Assembly: GCA_020722725.1 (NCBI GenBank) | Contig: DYKG01000034.1 | Span: 1-35,608 of the forward strand | Length of the DNA stretch: 35,608 bases | Direction: 5' to 3' | DNA from: Candidatus Methylomirabilis sp. | Lineage (GTDB): Bacteria > Muiribacteriota > Ozemobacteria > Ozemobacterales > Ozemobacteraceae | In this document: positions 16,305 through 24,590 of the stretch, piece after piece | Numbering within the stretch: position 1 is the stretch's first letter | Layout: each line of letters starts with the position of its first letter | The notes under the pieces: model-generated | The model's input: the letters and a program-made list of their open reading frames with translations, nothing else | Database searches by the model: none | Told to the model about the DNA's origin: nothing | Translations under genes and position numbers: made by a program

Positions 16305-17581
16305 ATCAACTCTGCAGTAAAGTCATAAGCCTGAGCTTCTTTAATCTTTGCTTTTACAATCTGGCCAGGTTTTAGTTCTTTATTGACCAGCGTAGTAAGG
16401 TTGTCAACTTCATATGCGTCCCATTTGGTGCGACAATGAGCGAACTCTCCCTCAATCTCATCAACAATAAGATCCACTTTGCGCCCGGCAAGTCGCCGGT
16501 TTCTCTCTTCTGCCAGAAGTTGCTGCAAGGTCATCAGTTGATCAAGACGGTTTTGCTTAAGCCACATCGGCACTTTTGGCACGATGAGGGCGGCACTGGT
16601 TCCTTCTTCGGTAGAATAGGCAAAAGCACCAACCCGGTCAATTGGATATCTTTCTACGAATTCGATCAATTCGGAAAAATCTTCGTCATTTTCGCCGGGA
16701 AATCCGACGATAAAAGTGGTTCTAATGGCTGCATCACGGTAGTTTTTCCTGATGTGTCTGATCAAATTGATAATATGCTGCGGAGAAGTTTTTCGGTTCA
16801 TCAAACGCAACATTCGATCAGCAAAATGCTGGAAAGGAATGTCAAAGTAAGGTAACACCTTGGGAATGGAGTAAAGCTGGTCTATAAGATCGGTTGTTAG
16901 CCCTCGTGGATGCATATAATGAAGGCGAATCCAGCTTATGCCTGATATCCCGGAAATTTTTTTCACCAGCGCCGGCAGTTTGCATACCCCGTCTTTTTCG
17001 GTTCCATATCTGGTAATATCCTGCGCTACTACCGAAATTTCAACTGCACCTGAATTGACCAGTCTTTGGGCATCTTCAAGGATTTCCTGCTCTTGTCTGG
17101 ATAAAAAAGGACCCCGTATTCCTGGAATGGCGCAATAACTGCAGCGATTGCTGCAACCTTCGGCAATTTTGAGAATGCCGATATGGGGAGGGGTAAAAAA
17201 ACGCCAGCTTTGACTGTAATCAATGTCTGATTTTCCCGAATTTCCGCTCATTAAGGCAATATTATCCTCAGACAAAAAATCGAAAAGATAGTCAAGTTCG
17301 CTTATCTGCTTTTTAATTTCACTGTGGTAGCGTTTGATCAGACAGCCAAATGCTGCAACTTTCAGTCGAGGATTCTGCTTTTTGAGTTCAACTGTCTGCA
17401 GTATTTTTTTGAGAGACTCTTCCTTGGCATCCTTTATAAAACCGCAGGTGTTGATCAAAATCAGATCTGCCTTCTCAGGGGACGCACACCACTTCCAGCC
17501 GGTTCGCGCAAACTGATTGGCTATTGCCTCAGAATCGGAGGTATTTTTGGAACATCCCAGAGAAATAAGATGAAAATTCAT
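16301..17581 (-). CDS. rimO: Ribosomal protein S12 (Asp) methylthiotransferase RimO
   Basis: The ATG at 17581 is chosen because the family begins right there (MNFHLISLGCSKNTSDSE), giving 426 residues. A TTG at 17638 would add 19 atypical residues. The N-terminal domain carries Cys10, Cys46 and Cys80, which bind one iron-sulfur cluster. The radical SAM motif 'EGCSNRCSYCAIPGIRG' carries Cys143, Cys147 and Cys150. The C-terminus has a TRAM-like domain ('KVDLIVDEIEGEFAHCRTKWDAYEVDN'). 'LGCSKNTSDSE' and 'IAEGCSNRCSYCAIP' favour RimO over MiaB, MtaB or related enzymes. The enzyme methylthiolates a conserved Asp of ribosomal protein S12. It heads the rimO-pgsA-pgpA operon. Confidence 0.93.
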   Translation of the reverse strand: MNFHLISLGCSKNTSDSEAIANQFARTGWKWCASPEKADLILINTCGFIKDAKEESLKKILQTVELKKQNPRLKVAAFGCLIKRYHSEIKKQISELDYLFDFLSEDNIALMSGNSGKSDIDYSQSWRFFTPPHIGILKIAEGCSNRCSYCAIPGIRGPFLSRQEQEILEDAQRLVNSGAVEISVVAQDITRYGTEKDGVCKLPALVKKISGISGISWIRLHYMHPRGLTTDLIDQLYSIPKVLPYFDIPFQHFADRMLRLMNRKTSPQHIINLIRHIRKNYRDAAIRTTFIVGFPGENDEDFSELIEFVERYPIDRVGAFAYSTEEGTSAALIVPKVPMWLKQNRLDQLMTLQQLLAEERNRRLAGRKVDLIVDEIEGEFAHCRTKWDAYEVDNLTTLVNKELKPGQIVKAKIKEAQAYDFTAELI

Positions 17582-17660
17582 ATACACAGCATACAATCTG
17601 TTGGGGTAATTGGCAAGTAGAACCTGCGCAAACCGCAATGACAGAGATTTCTGATTTGTT

Positions 17661-17688
17661 ATTATCTAAAAATTGATTAAATTATCAA
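17661..17688 (-). promoter_or_regulatory. Predicted promoter of the rimO operon
   Basis: On the minus strand TTGATA (plus positions 17683-17688) and GATAAT (17661-17666) are 16 bp apart, each matching five of six consensus bases. Transcription would start about 75 bp before the rimO ATG. The boxes overlap a direct repeat (see 17675-17705), so a regulator may bind here. Confidence 0.5.
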
Positions 17689-17705
17689 TAAAAGATTAAA
17701 TTATC
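17675..17705. repeat. 12-bp direct repeat in the rimO/SLBB divergent region
   Basis: GATTAAATTATC occurs at 17675-17686 and again at 17694-17705, starts 19 bp apart, about two helical turns. The first copy overlaps the predicted rimO -35 box. A weak plus-strand promoter (TTGATT 17674-17679, TAAATT 17697-17702, 17-bp spacer) lies in the same DNA. It may be an operator shared by both directions. Confidence 0.45.
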
Positions 17706-17797
17706 TCGTTCTTTGCTCATGTCTTAAGTATATGCATGCAAAAAAAGTAAGAAAATGCCGATAAAAAGCTAGCGAAGTTTAAACTTAAGGAATAGAA

Positions 17798-19117
17798 ATG
17801 AAAAAGCAGGGAAATGCCTGTCGGAAACAAGCAAAACATCTTTTTATCCTTGCGCTATTGATCTCTTTACTTAATTCAAATTTGTTTTTGAATTTTCTTT
17901 CTTCCCATATTTTCTTCAAAGTTGCGAATGCTTCATCTGAAAAAAGCGTTTTGTTCAGTGATTCTCTTCTTCCCTACGGGCAGGGGATGATAAATGATTT
18001 AGTGAAGAGGGCTGCGTTAAGAGACAAATCCTGTGAACCAGAAAAGGCAGTTTCTGTCTGTGTTGTAGGTGAAGTTGCATTTCCTGGACAATATGAAGTT
18101 TGTCTGCCTGCAACTGTTCTTACCGCATTTGCTTGTGCGGGAGGGCCTGGCTTAAATGGATCAACGAGATTTATCAAGGTTTTTAACGGTGATTTTTGCC
18201 AGGCTTTTGACCTCTATGATTATTACTCCACTGGAAAAGACGTAACACCTTATTTGACTGGCGCTGAAACCCTGGTTTTAGAGAAAAAAAGTGCGGTTGT
18301 GAGAATTTCCGGAACAGTTTGCAGACCCGCAATCTTTGAGCTTCTTCCCCAGGAAATGACAGCCGCCGGGGCTCTTGAAATGGCTGGCGGCCTTATCCCG
18401 GAGACTGGTGAACAGGTTAGATTCGACCTTTATCGTGAGGCGGGCGAGTCGGTGCGTCATTTTATCAGCCGTGAAATGAGTCGATCAGAACTTTTGAGCA
18501 AAATTGCGGCAGTTAAGCTGCAGAACGGTGATCGCCTTTTTTTTAAAGCGGTCAATGATTCAAGTTCGCCATTTAAAATTGAGCTCAGCGGTGCTTTCCA
18601 CTATCCGGGAGAGCTTGTTGTTAAAGATAATGCCAAGCTTGGTGATGTAATAACTCTGGAGAGTCTGTTGCCTGGGTTCGCGGGAGAATACGCAGAGTTG
18701 CTCAGAATTTCACCGCAAAGCGAAGAATACGAGTTGATTAGCTTTTCTATTGATCGGGTCTTAAGTGGCGAAGCCTTCGCCGATTTTGCGCTTCAAAATG
18801 GTGACCGTATAGTTGTTTTTTTCAAGGACGACTTTTCCAGGACGGCAAAAGTGGCAATAGAGCAGGACTTACATGGCAAGCAGATTTTTTTGTGGCGTCC
18901 TGGTTTGCGGCTTTCGAACCTGGTTCAAATGGCCGGAGGTTTGGAAAGAAACGCATCGTCTGCTGGCGAGCTTATCAGAAAAAAGATAACAGGAAATGGG
19001 GTTGAAACCAGCACTATAATTGTCGACCTGAAAAAGCTATGGTCAAAAGATGAACGATACGACCTCGAGCTTGAGCCTTACGATTTGTTGCTGATCAATG
19101 GTAATAAGGTGAAGTAG
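17798..19117 (+). CDS. Secreted SLBB-domain protein, polysaccharide-export-like
   Basis: The 439-residue protein has AAGG a few bases before its ATG. A basic start and hydrophobic segment (residues 14-40) form a signal peptide or anchor. Beta-grasp SLBB domains follow: about 86-165 ('VSVCVVGEVAFPGQYEV...TVLTAFACAGG'), 166-250 ('VVRISGTVCRPAIFELL...AGALEMAGG'), 260-345 ('IELSGAFHYPGELVV') and 365-439 ('LWRPGLRLSNLVQMAGGL'). SLBB domains occur in Wza-like outer-membrane polysaccharide exporters and in ComEA-type DNA-binding proteins. The N-terminal Poly_export domain of Wza is not recognised, and no polysaccharide genes are adjacent. The role is therefore open: an envelope protein that may bind a glycan. 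It ends two bases from the convergent gene. Confidence 0.78.
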   Translation: MKKQGNACRKQAKHLFILALLISLLNSNLFLNFLSSHIFFKVANASSEKSVLFSDSLLPYGQGMINDLVKRAALRDKSCEPEKAVSVCVVGEVAFPGQYEVCLPATVLTAFACAGGPGLNGSTRFIKVFNGDFCQAFDLYDYYSTGKDVTPYLTGAETLVLEKKSAVVRISGTVCRPAIFELLPQEMTAAGALEMAGGLIPETGEQVRFDLYREAGESVRHFISREMSRSELLSKIAAVKLQNGDRLFFKAVNDSSSPFKIELSGAFHYPGELVVKDNAKLGDVITLESLLPGFAGEYAELLRISPQSEEYELISFSIDRVLSGEAFADFALQNGDRIVVFFKDDFSRTAKVAIEQDLHGKQIFLWRPGLRLSNLVQMAGGLERNASSAGELIRKKITGNGVETSTIIVDLKKLWSKDERYDLELEPYDLLLINGNKVK

Positions 19118-19119
19118 CC

Positions 19120-19773
19120 TTACCGGCAGAAATTGCAATTTCCGCTGGAAGGACATTTGTGTCGGTTAACAATTTCTTTTATTGCGCCATTCAATTTGCT
19201 CAGCGATGGAGAAACAGCACTCATATCGCCTCCCTGGCTTGGCAGAACAATTCCAAGTTTTTCGGCTTCAGCTTTTCTCTGTTCACTTCGGCGCTGCATT
19301 CTTGCGAGTACATCCTTGAAGGGATCTTGTGCTGAATACCGATTTAAAGACGATTCGTCGGCTTTTCTGTTTTCTTCAGAATCTTGAACTTTCTGGATAA
19401 CAATAGGTGCTTTCTTTGTTTGTTGAGGCGTCTTATCTAATGGCTTGACCGGCTTTTGGGCCTCAACGTCAGTGATCATTTTCGGTGCTTTGGTTGCGGC
19501 CGGAATCACTGCTTCTGAAGATTCTATTTTGGGTGAAATTTTTTCGGGAATGGGCTCAGAAGCGGGAACTTTAATATTTTGATCCGCAGGTGGGGCCACG
19601 ATGCTGACCTGATTACCCGAATTCTCTTCGACAAAATAACTGATTGAATTTTTAGGAACTTTGTAGCTTTTTTCGGCTTCTGCACCCAGAACGCCATAGG
19701 GGAAAAGAAGGGTAAACACTACATACAGCAAAAACAGGCTTCTGAGATCTGAATATTTTCTAAGCTTTCTCAT
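19120..19773 (-). CDS. Small secreted or anchored protein with C-terminal cysteine motif
   Basis: The ATG at 19773 begins a signal peptide (MRKLRKYSDLRSLFLLYVVF...VLGAEA), giving 217 residues. The frame stays open to a TTG at 19851, but that TTG is part of the predicted -35 box, so it is not the start. A GAGAG-containing site precedes the ATG. Residues about 50-140 are rich in Pro, Lys, Glu and Ala and probably disordered. A charged helix follows ('DPFKDVLARMQRRSEQRKAEAEKL'). The last 12 residues contain three cysteines (HKCPSSGNCNFCR), a pattern that could bind a metal or form disulfides. No family is recognised. It ends two bases from the SLBB gene on the other strand. Confidence 0.7.
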   Translation of the reverse strand: MRKLRKYSDLRSLFLLYVVFTLLFPYGVLGAEAEKSYKVPKNSISYFVEENSGNQVSIVAPPADQNIKVPASEPIPEKISPKIESSEAVIPAATKAPKMITDVEAQKPVKPLDKTPQQTKKAPIVIQKVQDSEENRKADESSLNRYSAQDPFKDVLARMQRRSEQRKAEAEKLGIVLPSQGGDMSAVSPSLSKLNGAIKEIVNRHKCPSSGNCNFCR

Positions 19774-19822
19774 CGCTTTTCTCTCTCGAATTGAATTTGG
19801 GGATTCAGAAATTATCCAGAGT

Positions 19823-19851
19823 AGAATAGCTTTAACTTTAAGCTTAGTCAA
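19823..19851 (-). promoter_or_regulatory. Promoter of the small cysteine-tailed protein gene
   Basis: On the minus strand TTGACT (plus 19846-19851) and TATTCT (19823-19828) are exactly 17 bp apart. The predicted leader is about 40 bases. The -35 lies just downstream of the terminator of the TPR operon, so the gene is an independent unit. Confidence 0.6.
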
Positions 19852-19859
19852 TTTATCTG

Positions 19860-19918
19860 AAAAAAAAGAGAAAAAAAACGGCAGAAATGTATCATAAAAA
19901 TGATATATTTCTGCCGTT
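19860..19918 (-). terminator. Long hairpin terminator of the uppP-ftsK-TPR-TPR operon
   Basis: Two 19-base arms (19877-19895 and 19900-19918) pair almost perfectly around an AAAA loop, with one A-C mismatch in the minus-strand RNA. On that strand the hairpin ends in CTGCCG followed by eight T, then C-T-C and more T. It lies just after the stop of the 1535-residue TPR gene. Confidence 0.9.
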
Positions 19919-19922
19919 CTGT

Positions 19923-22900
19923 TTATACTTCTCCGCGTGACCTTTCAATATGGATCAATGAACGTTTGGCATCATTGGCCAGCGGGCCGGTTGGGTCAAG
20001 CTCGATTACCTTGTTGTATTCTTCGCTTGCTCGATCATACATGTTCTTTACGCGATAGATACTGGCAAGGCGGAAGTGGGCTTCGACGAAGTTGGGATCA
20101 AGCTGAATCGCCTTGCGGTATTCCTGCATTGCTTCATTTTTCATGTTGATGTCATAGTTCTCATTATATGCTTCACCCAGCTCATAATGGGCTCTTGCAT
20201 TATTATCGTTCACTTTCAGAGCCTTCTTGCAGATTGCTATGGCTTCATCATACATTCGCTTTCCGCTTATCGACTGCTTGCTGTAAACAATTTTCAAACC
20301 CCAGTATGGCCAGAGATTATTAGGATCACAACTGTTGGCGAGTTTGAAATAATAAACCGCTTTTTGCTGCTCTTCTTCGGTTGGGGTGAACCCTGTGCCA
20401 AGGGTAATATAGGCATAACCAAGGCTGAAATTCAACATTGTATCTTTGGGGTTGGCTTCTGCCTTGGTAAGATATTCCTTTAGAAGATGCGCCATCTTCT
20501 TGTCTTTGTCTTCTGTTTTTCCGTACATTTCTTTGTAGATGTCGATCAGCTTCATGTGGTAATCACCATTGGTCTGATCAAGCTCAAGGAGTTGACGCAT
20601 CTCAGAAATGGCTTCTTCATAACGGTTTTGAGAAAGGTATATTTCTGAAAGCTTGCGGTGAACGTAAATGCTTTCAGGGTCTTTCTCTATAATGGCCTTG
20701 TAAGTTGCTTCAACTTCAGGAATCATATTGCGCCTGAAATAAACCTTAGCCAGTTCTGTCATGGCAAATACGCTTCCAGGGTCGATAGCCAGAACTTTCT
20801 GGAAACACTCGATTGATTGGGTTATCGCACTTTCTTCATCAATAGATGAATCCAGGCCTTTTGAGAGAAAGAGACCCAATTCAAGCCAATCACAAGGATT
20901 GCTTCCCTGTTGGGTTGCCTTTCTAATTTCATCATTGGTTTCTGAAAGTTCTTCTGGCGAGGAAAAATTGTTCAGTGCTTTGAATTTCAACTGAGTTATA
21001 AAACTGATGCGGATATCCACATCGTCGGGAAAATACTGTTTCGCCATTTTGAGAGATTCAACCGCCTCTACGATTTTGCCCTTGCGAATGTTGAGATCAC
21101 CCAGACGAACGGCTATGTCTTTATACCTACCCGTATTATCGAGTTGAATCGCCTGTTCATATTCGAATGAAGCTTCATCGAACATGGTTTTAGATTCATA
21201 AAGTCTGCCTAGTTTGTAGCGCGCATCAAGATTGTGGTTGTCAAGGTCGATAATACTGTCGTAATGCATGATTGCTGTATCAATGTCGCCTTCTTTTTCA
21301 GCTTCATCAGCTTTGGCAAAAGCCTCATCGATTTCCTGAATTCTTTGCGAAGCAGAAAGGTTGGCGAAAAAGTCAGACGCAATCGCATTGCCGGCATCGA
21401 TGTCCAGAACTCGCTGGAACCAGACTCTGGCTGTGTCGAGATCGCCTTTTTCCCTGTACAGAATTCCCAGCTGAAGAACAGGTTCAAGCTCATTTGGTAT
21501 CACCTGATTTGCTGCTTCAAACTTTTCAATGGCCTCATCAGACCAGCCCTTTTCCTGAAAAATCTGACCCAGCATGAACAGCCCCTGATAATGGGTTGGG
21601 TGCATGCCTATCAGCTCCTGCAGCTCGATAGACGCTTCATCAGGCTGACCGGTTTTTAGAAAAATCTGAGCCAGGGAAACGTAAACTTCGGCTTGTTCGG
21701 GATCGATCTCTTTGGCTTTCTGTATCGAATTCAATGCACTATCATACTGTTCAAGATTAATCTGAAGGTTTCCAAGTTCAAACCAGGCAGCCTGATTGCG
21801 GGGCTGAAGATTGATAACATTTTCGTATTCCATTACCGCATTCTTGAACATGCCACGTTCGCTGAAAATTCGTGCCTGTTTGATTCCTTCTTCGGCTTGT
21901 GCACCTGTTTTGGCATTGAGAAGTGCGTTCTGGTATTCTTTTGCTTTGCCATGCAGAGGATCAACAGCCAGAACTGCATCGAATTCTGCAAGAGATTCAT
22001 CAACTTTGTTGAGGTCGTATAATGCAGAGCCATAGGCAAAATGGGCATCAAGGCATTTGGAGTCAAGCTTGATTGCCTGTCGCAATTCGTTTAGACCGGC
22101 TTCAACCATTGAGTTGTCACTGTATGCCTTGCCCATGTTGATATATATTTTACCAAGCTCAACATGAGCAATTGGGTTTTGCGGAAATTCTGCCACGATG
22201 TCTTTGAAGGTCATCGTAGCCTGGTCGATCATATTCGAAACTGAGTAAATTTTTCCCAGTTGAATTCTGGCTTCTACATTATTCGGATTTTGTGAAATGA
22301 TGTTTTTCAACTCCATGATTGCCATTTCATGGTCGCCAGAACCGGCATAAGCATCGGAAATCATGGCTGAAATCTGATTGTTGCCGGGGTTTAATTGTCG
22401 GGCTTCCTGAAGAATTTCGATTACCTGTGCATATTCTCCGCAGCTGAGATAAATATTGGCGATTTCAAGAGTAATGCTCAAATCCTGCGGTGCAATCATT
22501 CGGCCTTGAGTCAATATTTCAAGACCCTCATTAAACATCTGCTGGCTTTGATAAATTTTCGAAATTTTAATGTAAAGACTGATGTTTTCGGGAGATTTCT
22601 GCCTCAAAGCTTCTAGCTCATTGAGGGCCTCCTGATGATAATTCTGCACGAGATACACATCGATCAGCCTGGTGACAATTTCTTCAGAACCACCTGAAGC
22701 ATCTTTGGCCTGTTCGAGAAATTTAATTCCCTCGTCAGTGTTGCCCTGCTGTATTAGTAGTCCACCCAGTTCCAGCAGCAGTCTGGGATCCGATGCACCA
22801 AGCTCTATTGCCTGTTTAATCGAATTGATAAGATCGCTGGTTCGATTTAATTTTTTGTAAATCTCGCCGATGCCAAGGTGAGCATCCATTTCATCAGGAT

Positions 22901-24530
22901 TTCTGGAGATGATGGCCTGATAAGATTTTATCGCTTCTTCATTCATGCCTCTCTGCTTGTAGATATCCACCAGACTGTAATGAGGTTCAATATCTTCTGG
23001 AGCAAGCTGAATTGCCTGTTGCAATGAATTAACCGCTTCATTGATGAAACCAAGGCGCAGGTATATATTTCCAAGCTTTTTCAACCAGTCTGATGAAGGT
23101 TTGAGCTGACTTAACCTGACGAGAGTGTTGATTGCTTCCCTTTCTTTGCCGCCTTTTACCTGAAGTTCCTGCAAATCATTCAGCAGATCAAAATTGTTGG
23201 GATCAGACTCAAGCAGAGTCTGGATTGCTTCAATCTCTTCGTTAACCATTCCTTTACTGCGATAAATCATGCGCAGTTCGCCTTTGATGTCTGAGCGGGT
23301 CGGGTCAAGTTCAAGGACTCTGGCGTAATATGAATTCGCCTCTTCGATCATTCCCTTTTCTGCGGAAGCGCGAGCCAGAACCAGTGCTAATTCGGGGTCG
23401 TCGGGCTGGCTTATGCTTAGAGCCTCGAGGGCATCGTAACAGCGAAGGGCATCTCCACCTGCCATGACGATTGCATAGAGTTGCTCGAGAATTTCAAAAT
23501 CTTCTGTATTGGATTCAAGAGCTTTTAGATAGCAGTCAATCGATTTGTCGAGTTCGCCACTTGCCGCATAAGATGCTGCAAGGTTCTTCATTATCTCTGG
23601 TGAAGATGTGTCATGTTCTGCAATTGCTTCAAACTCTTTAACCTGAAGCTCATATTCGCCTTTTTCCCCGTAAATGTTGGCAAGTTCATATCTGATTTCC
23701 AGCCACTCTGGTTTAAGCTTGCGAATCTGCTCAAATTCCTTCAGGGCTTCATCATTCATGCCTAGTCTCTGATACAGCTTGCCACAGCGGTAATACAATT
23801 CCACATTTTCCTGATCAAGCTCTTTAACCGCCTGATATTTTTCCAGGGCTTCTTCAAGCTTGCCTCGCGCTTCGAGGTCTTTTCCGATACGGAAATGAAC
23901 TTCAGAATTGTTTGGGTCGAGATACTCGGCCTTTTTGTATTCCATTATGGAGTCATTGTATTGCCCGTTCAGCTCGTAGGCTTCTCCCAGTTCAAAATGC
24001 AGCCGAGCATTGTCCGGGTCGTTCTCTATGGCCTTAAGATACATATCGATTGCGCCCTGAATGTCATTTCCGGTGATATTCAACCTGGCCAATTCAATGA
24101 TAGCTAGAGTGAACTTAGGGTCAAGGCCAAGTGCTATTTTAAATCTTTGTTCAGCCTTTTCAATTGAATTTCTTTGCAGATAAAGCTGCCCAAGGTCAAA
24201 CTGCAATTCTTTGTGGTCAGGAGCCAGTTCAATAGCTTTTTCGTAAATTTCAATAGCCCTGCTGTTGTTGCCGGTTGCGGTAAGCAATGAGCCGAGAGAA
24301 TTCAGTGCGGCAGCGTCTTGTGGTGACAGATCGATAATTTTTTCCAGACTGGCAATAGCTTCCTGTTTTTTTCCGGTTTTCTGTAGACAATCTGCCTGAA
24401 GCTTTAGAGCGGGCACGAAGTCCGGTTTTTCCTTCAGGACCTTTTCCATTGTCAGGCTTGCTTTTTCATAATCAGCCAGTTCGTAGTATGTTTGCCCTTT
24501 TTCCAGAAGGATTTCCCAGCGGTTAATCAT
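19923..24530 (-). CDS. Giant tetratricopeptide-repeat protein (1535 aa)
   Basis: The protein is 1535 residues long and almost entirely TPR units of about 34 residues, enough for roughly 40 repeats. Typical lines are 'AIEIYEKAIELAPDHKELQFDLGQLYLQ' and 'AMQEYRKAIQLDPNFVEAHFRLASIY'. There is no signal peptide, membrane helix or enzyme domain, so it is predicted to be a cytoplasmic scaffold. AAGGAG lies eight bases before the ATG. Two less regular places stand out: a region near residues 1110-1230, and one near 1380-1440 containing 'PYWGLKIVYSKQ' that is shared with the neighbouring TPR protein. It is the last gene of the uppP-ftsK operon, 60 bp after the first TPR gene. Function is unknown; TPRs bind proteins. 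Confidence 0.9.
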   Translation of the reverse strand: MINRWEILLEKGQTYYELADYEKASLTMEKVLKEKPDFVPALKLQADCLQKTGKKQEAIASLEKIIDLSPQDAAALNSLGSLLTATGNNSRAIEIYEKAIELAPDHKELQFDLGQLYLQRNSIEKAEQRFKIALGLDPKFTLAIIELARLNITGNDIQGAIDMYLKAIENDPDNARLHFELGEAYELNGQYNDSIMEYKKAEYLDPNNSEVHFRIGKDLEARGKLEEALEKYQAVKELDQENVELYYRCGKLYQRLGMNDEALKEFEQIRKLKPEWLEIRYELANIYGEKGEYELQVKEFEAIAEHDTSSPEIMKNLAASYAASGELDKSIDCYLKALESNTEDFEILEQLYAIVMAGGDALRCYDALEALSISQPDDPELALVLARASAEKGMIEEANSYYARVLELDPTRSDIKGELRMIYRSKGMVNEEIEAIQTLLESDPNNFDLLNDLQELQVKGGKEREAINTLVRLSQLKPSSDWLKKLGNIYLRLGFINEAVNSLQQAIQLAPEDIEPHYSLVDIYKQRGMNEEAIKSYQAIISRNPDEMDAHLGIGEIYKKLNRTSDLINSIKQAIELGASDPRLLLELGGLLIQQGNTDEGIKFLEQAKDASGGSEEIVTRLIDVYLVQNYHQEALNELEALRQKSPENISLYIKISKIYQSQQMFNEGLEILTQGRMIAPQDLSITLEIANIYLSCGEYAQVIEILQEARQLNPGNNQISAMISDAYAGSGDHEMAIMELKNIISQNPNNVEARIQLGKIYSVSNMIDQATMTFKDIVAEFPQNPIAHVELGKIYINMGKAYSDNSMVEAGLNELRQAIKLDSKCLDAHFAYGSALYDLNKVDESLAEFDAVLAVDPLHGKAKEYQNALLNAKTGAQAEEGIKQARIFSERGMFKNAVMEYENVINLQPRNQAAWFELGNLQINLEQYDSALNSIQKAKEIDPEQAEVYVSLAQIFLKTGQPDEASIELQELIGMHPTHYQGLFMLGQIFQEKGWSDEAIEKFEAANQVIPNELEPVLQLGILYREKGDLDTARVWFQRVLDIDAGNAIASDFFANLSASQRIQEIDEAFAKADEAEKEGDIDTAIMHYDSIIDLDNHNLDARYKLGRLYESKTMFDEASFEYEQAIQLDNTGRYKDIAVRLGDLNIRKGKIVEAVESLKMAKQYFPDDVDIRISFITQLKFKALNNFSSPEELSETNDEIRKATQQGSNPCDWLELGLFLSKGLDSSIDEESAITQSIECFQKVLAIDPGSVFAMTELAKVYFRRNMIPEVEATYKAIIEKDPESIYVHRKLSEIYLSQNRYEEAISEMRQLLELDQTNGDYHMKLIDIYKEMYGKTEDKDKKMAHLLKEYLTKAEANPKDTMLNFSLGYAYITLGTGFTPTEEEQQKAVYYFKLANSCDPNNLWPYWGLKIVYSKQSISGKRMYDEAIAICKKALKVNDNNARAHYELGEAYNENYDINMKNEAMQEYRKAIQLDPNFVEAHFRLASIYRVKNMYDRASEEYNKVIELDPTGPLANDAKRSLIHIERSRGEV

Positions 24531-24590
24531 TAAGCTGTCTCCTTAACTGCGTTTCTTTATCTAATTTTAGTAATTTTAATAGAAGTGACA

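Noticed and set aside
17977..17985. GGGCAGGG as an FtsK-orienting (KOPS) site
   Set aside because: A single match to the Escherichia coli motif inside a gene; significance needs strand bias over the whole chromosome.
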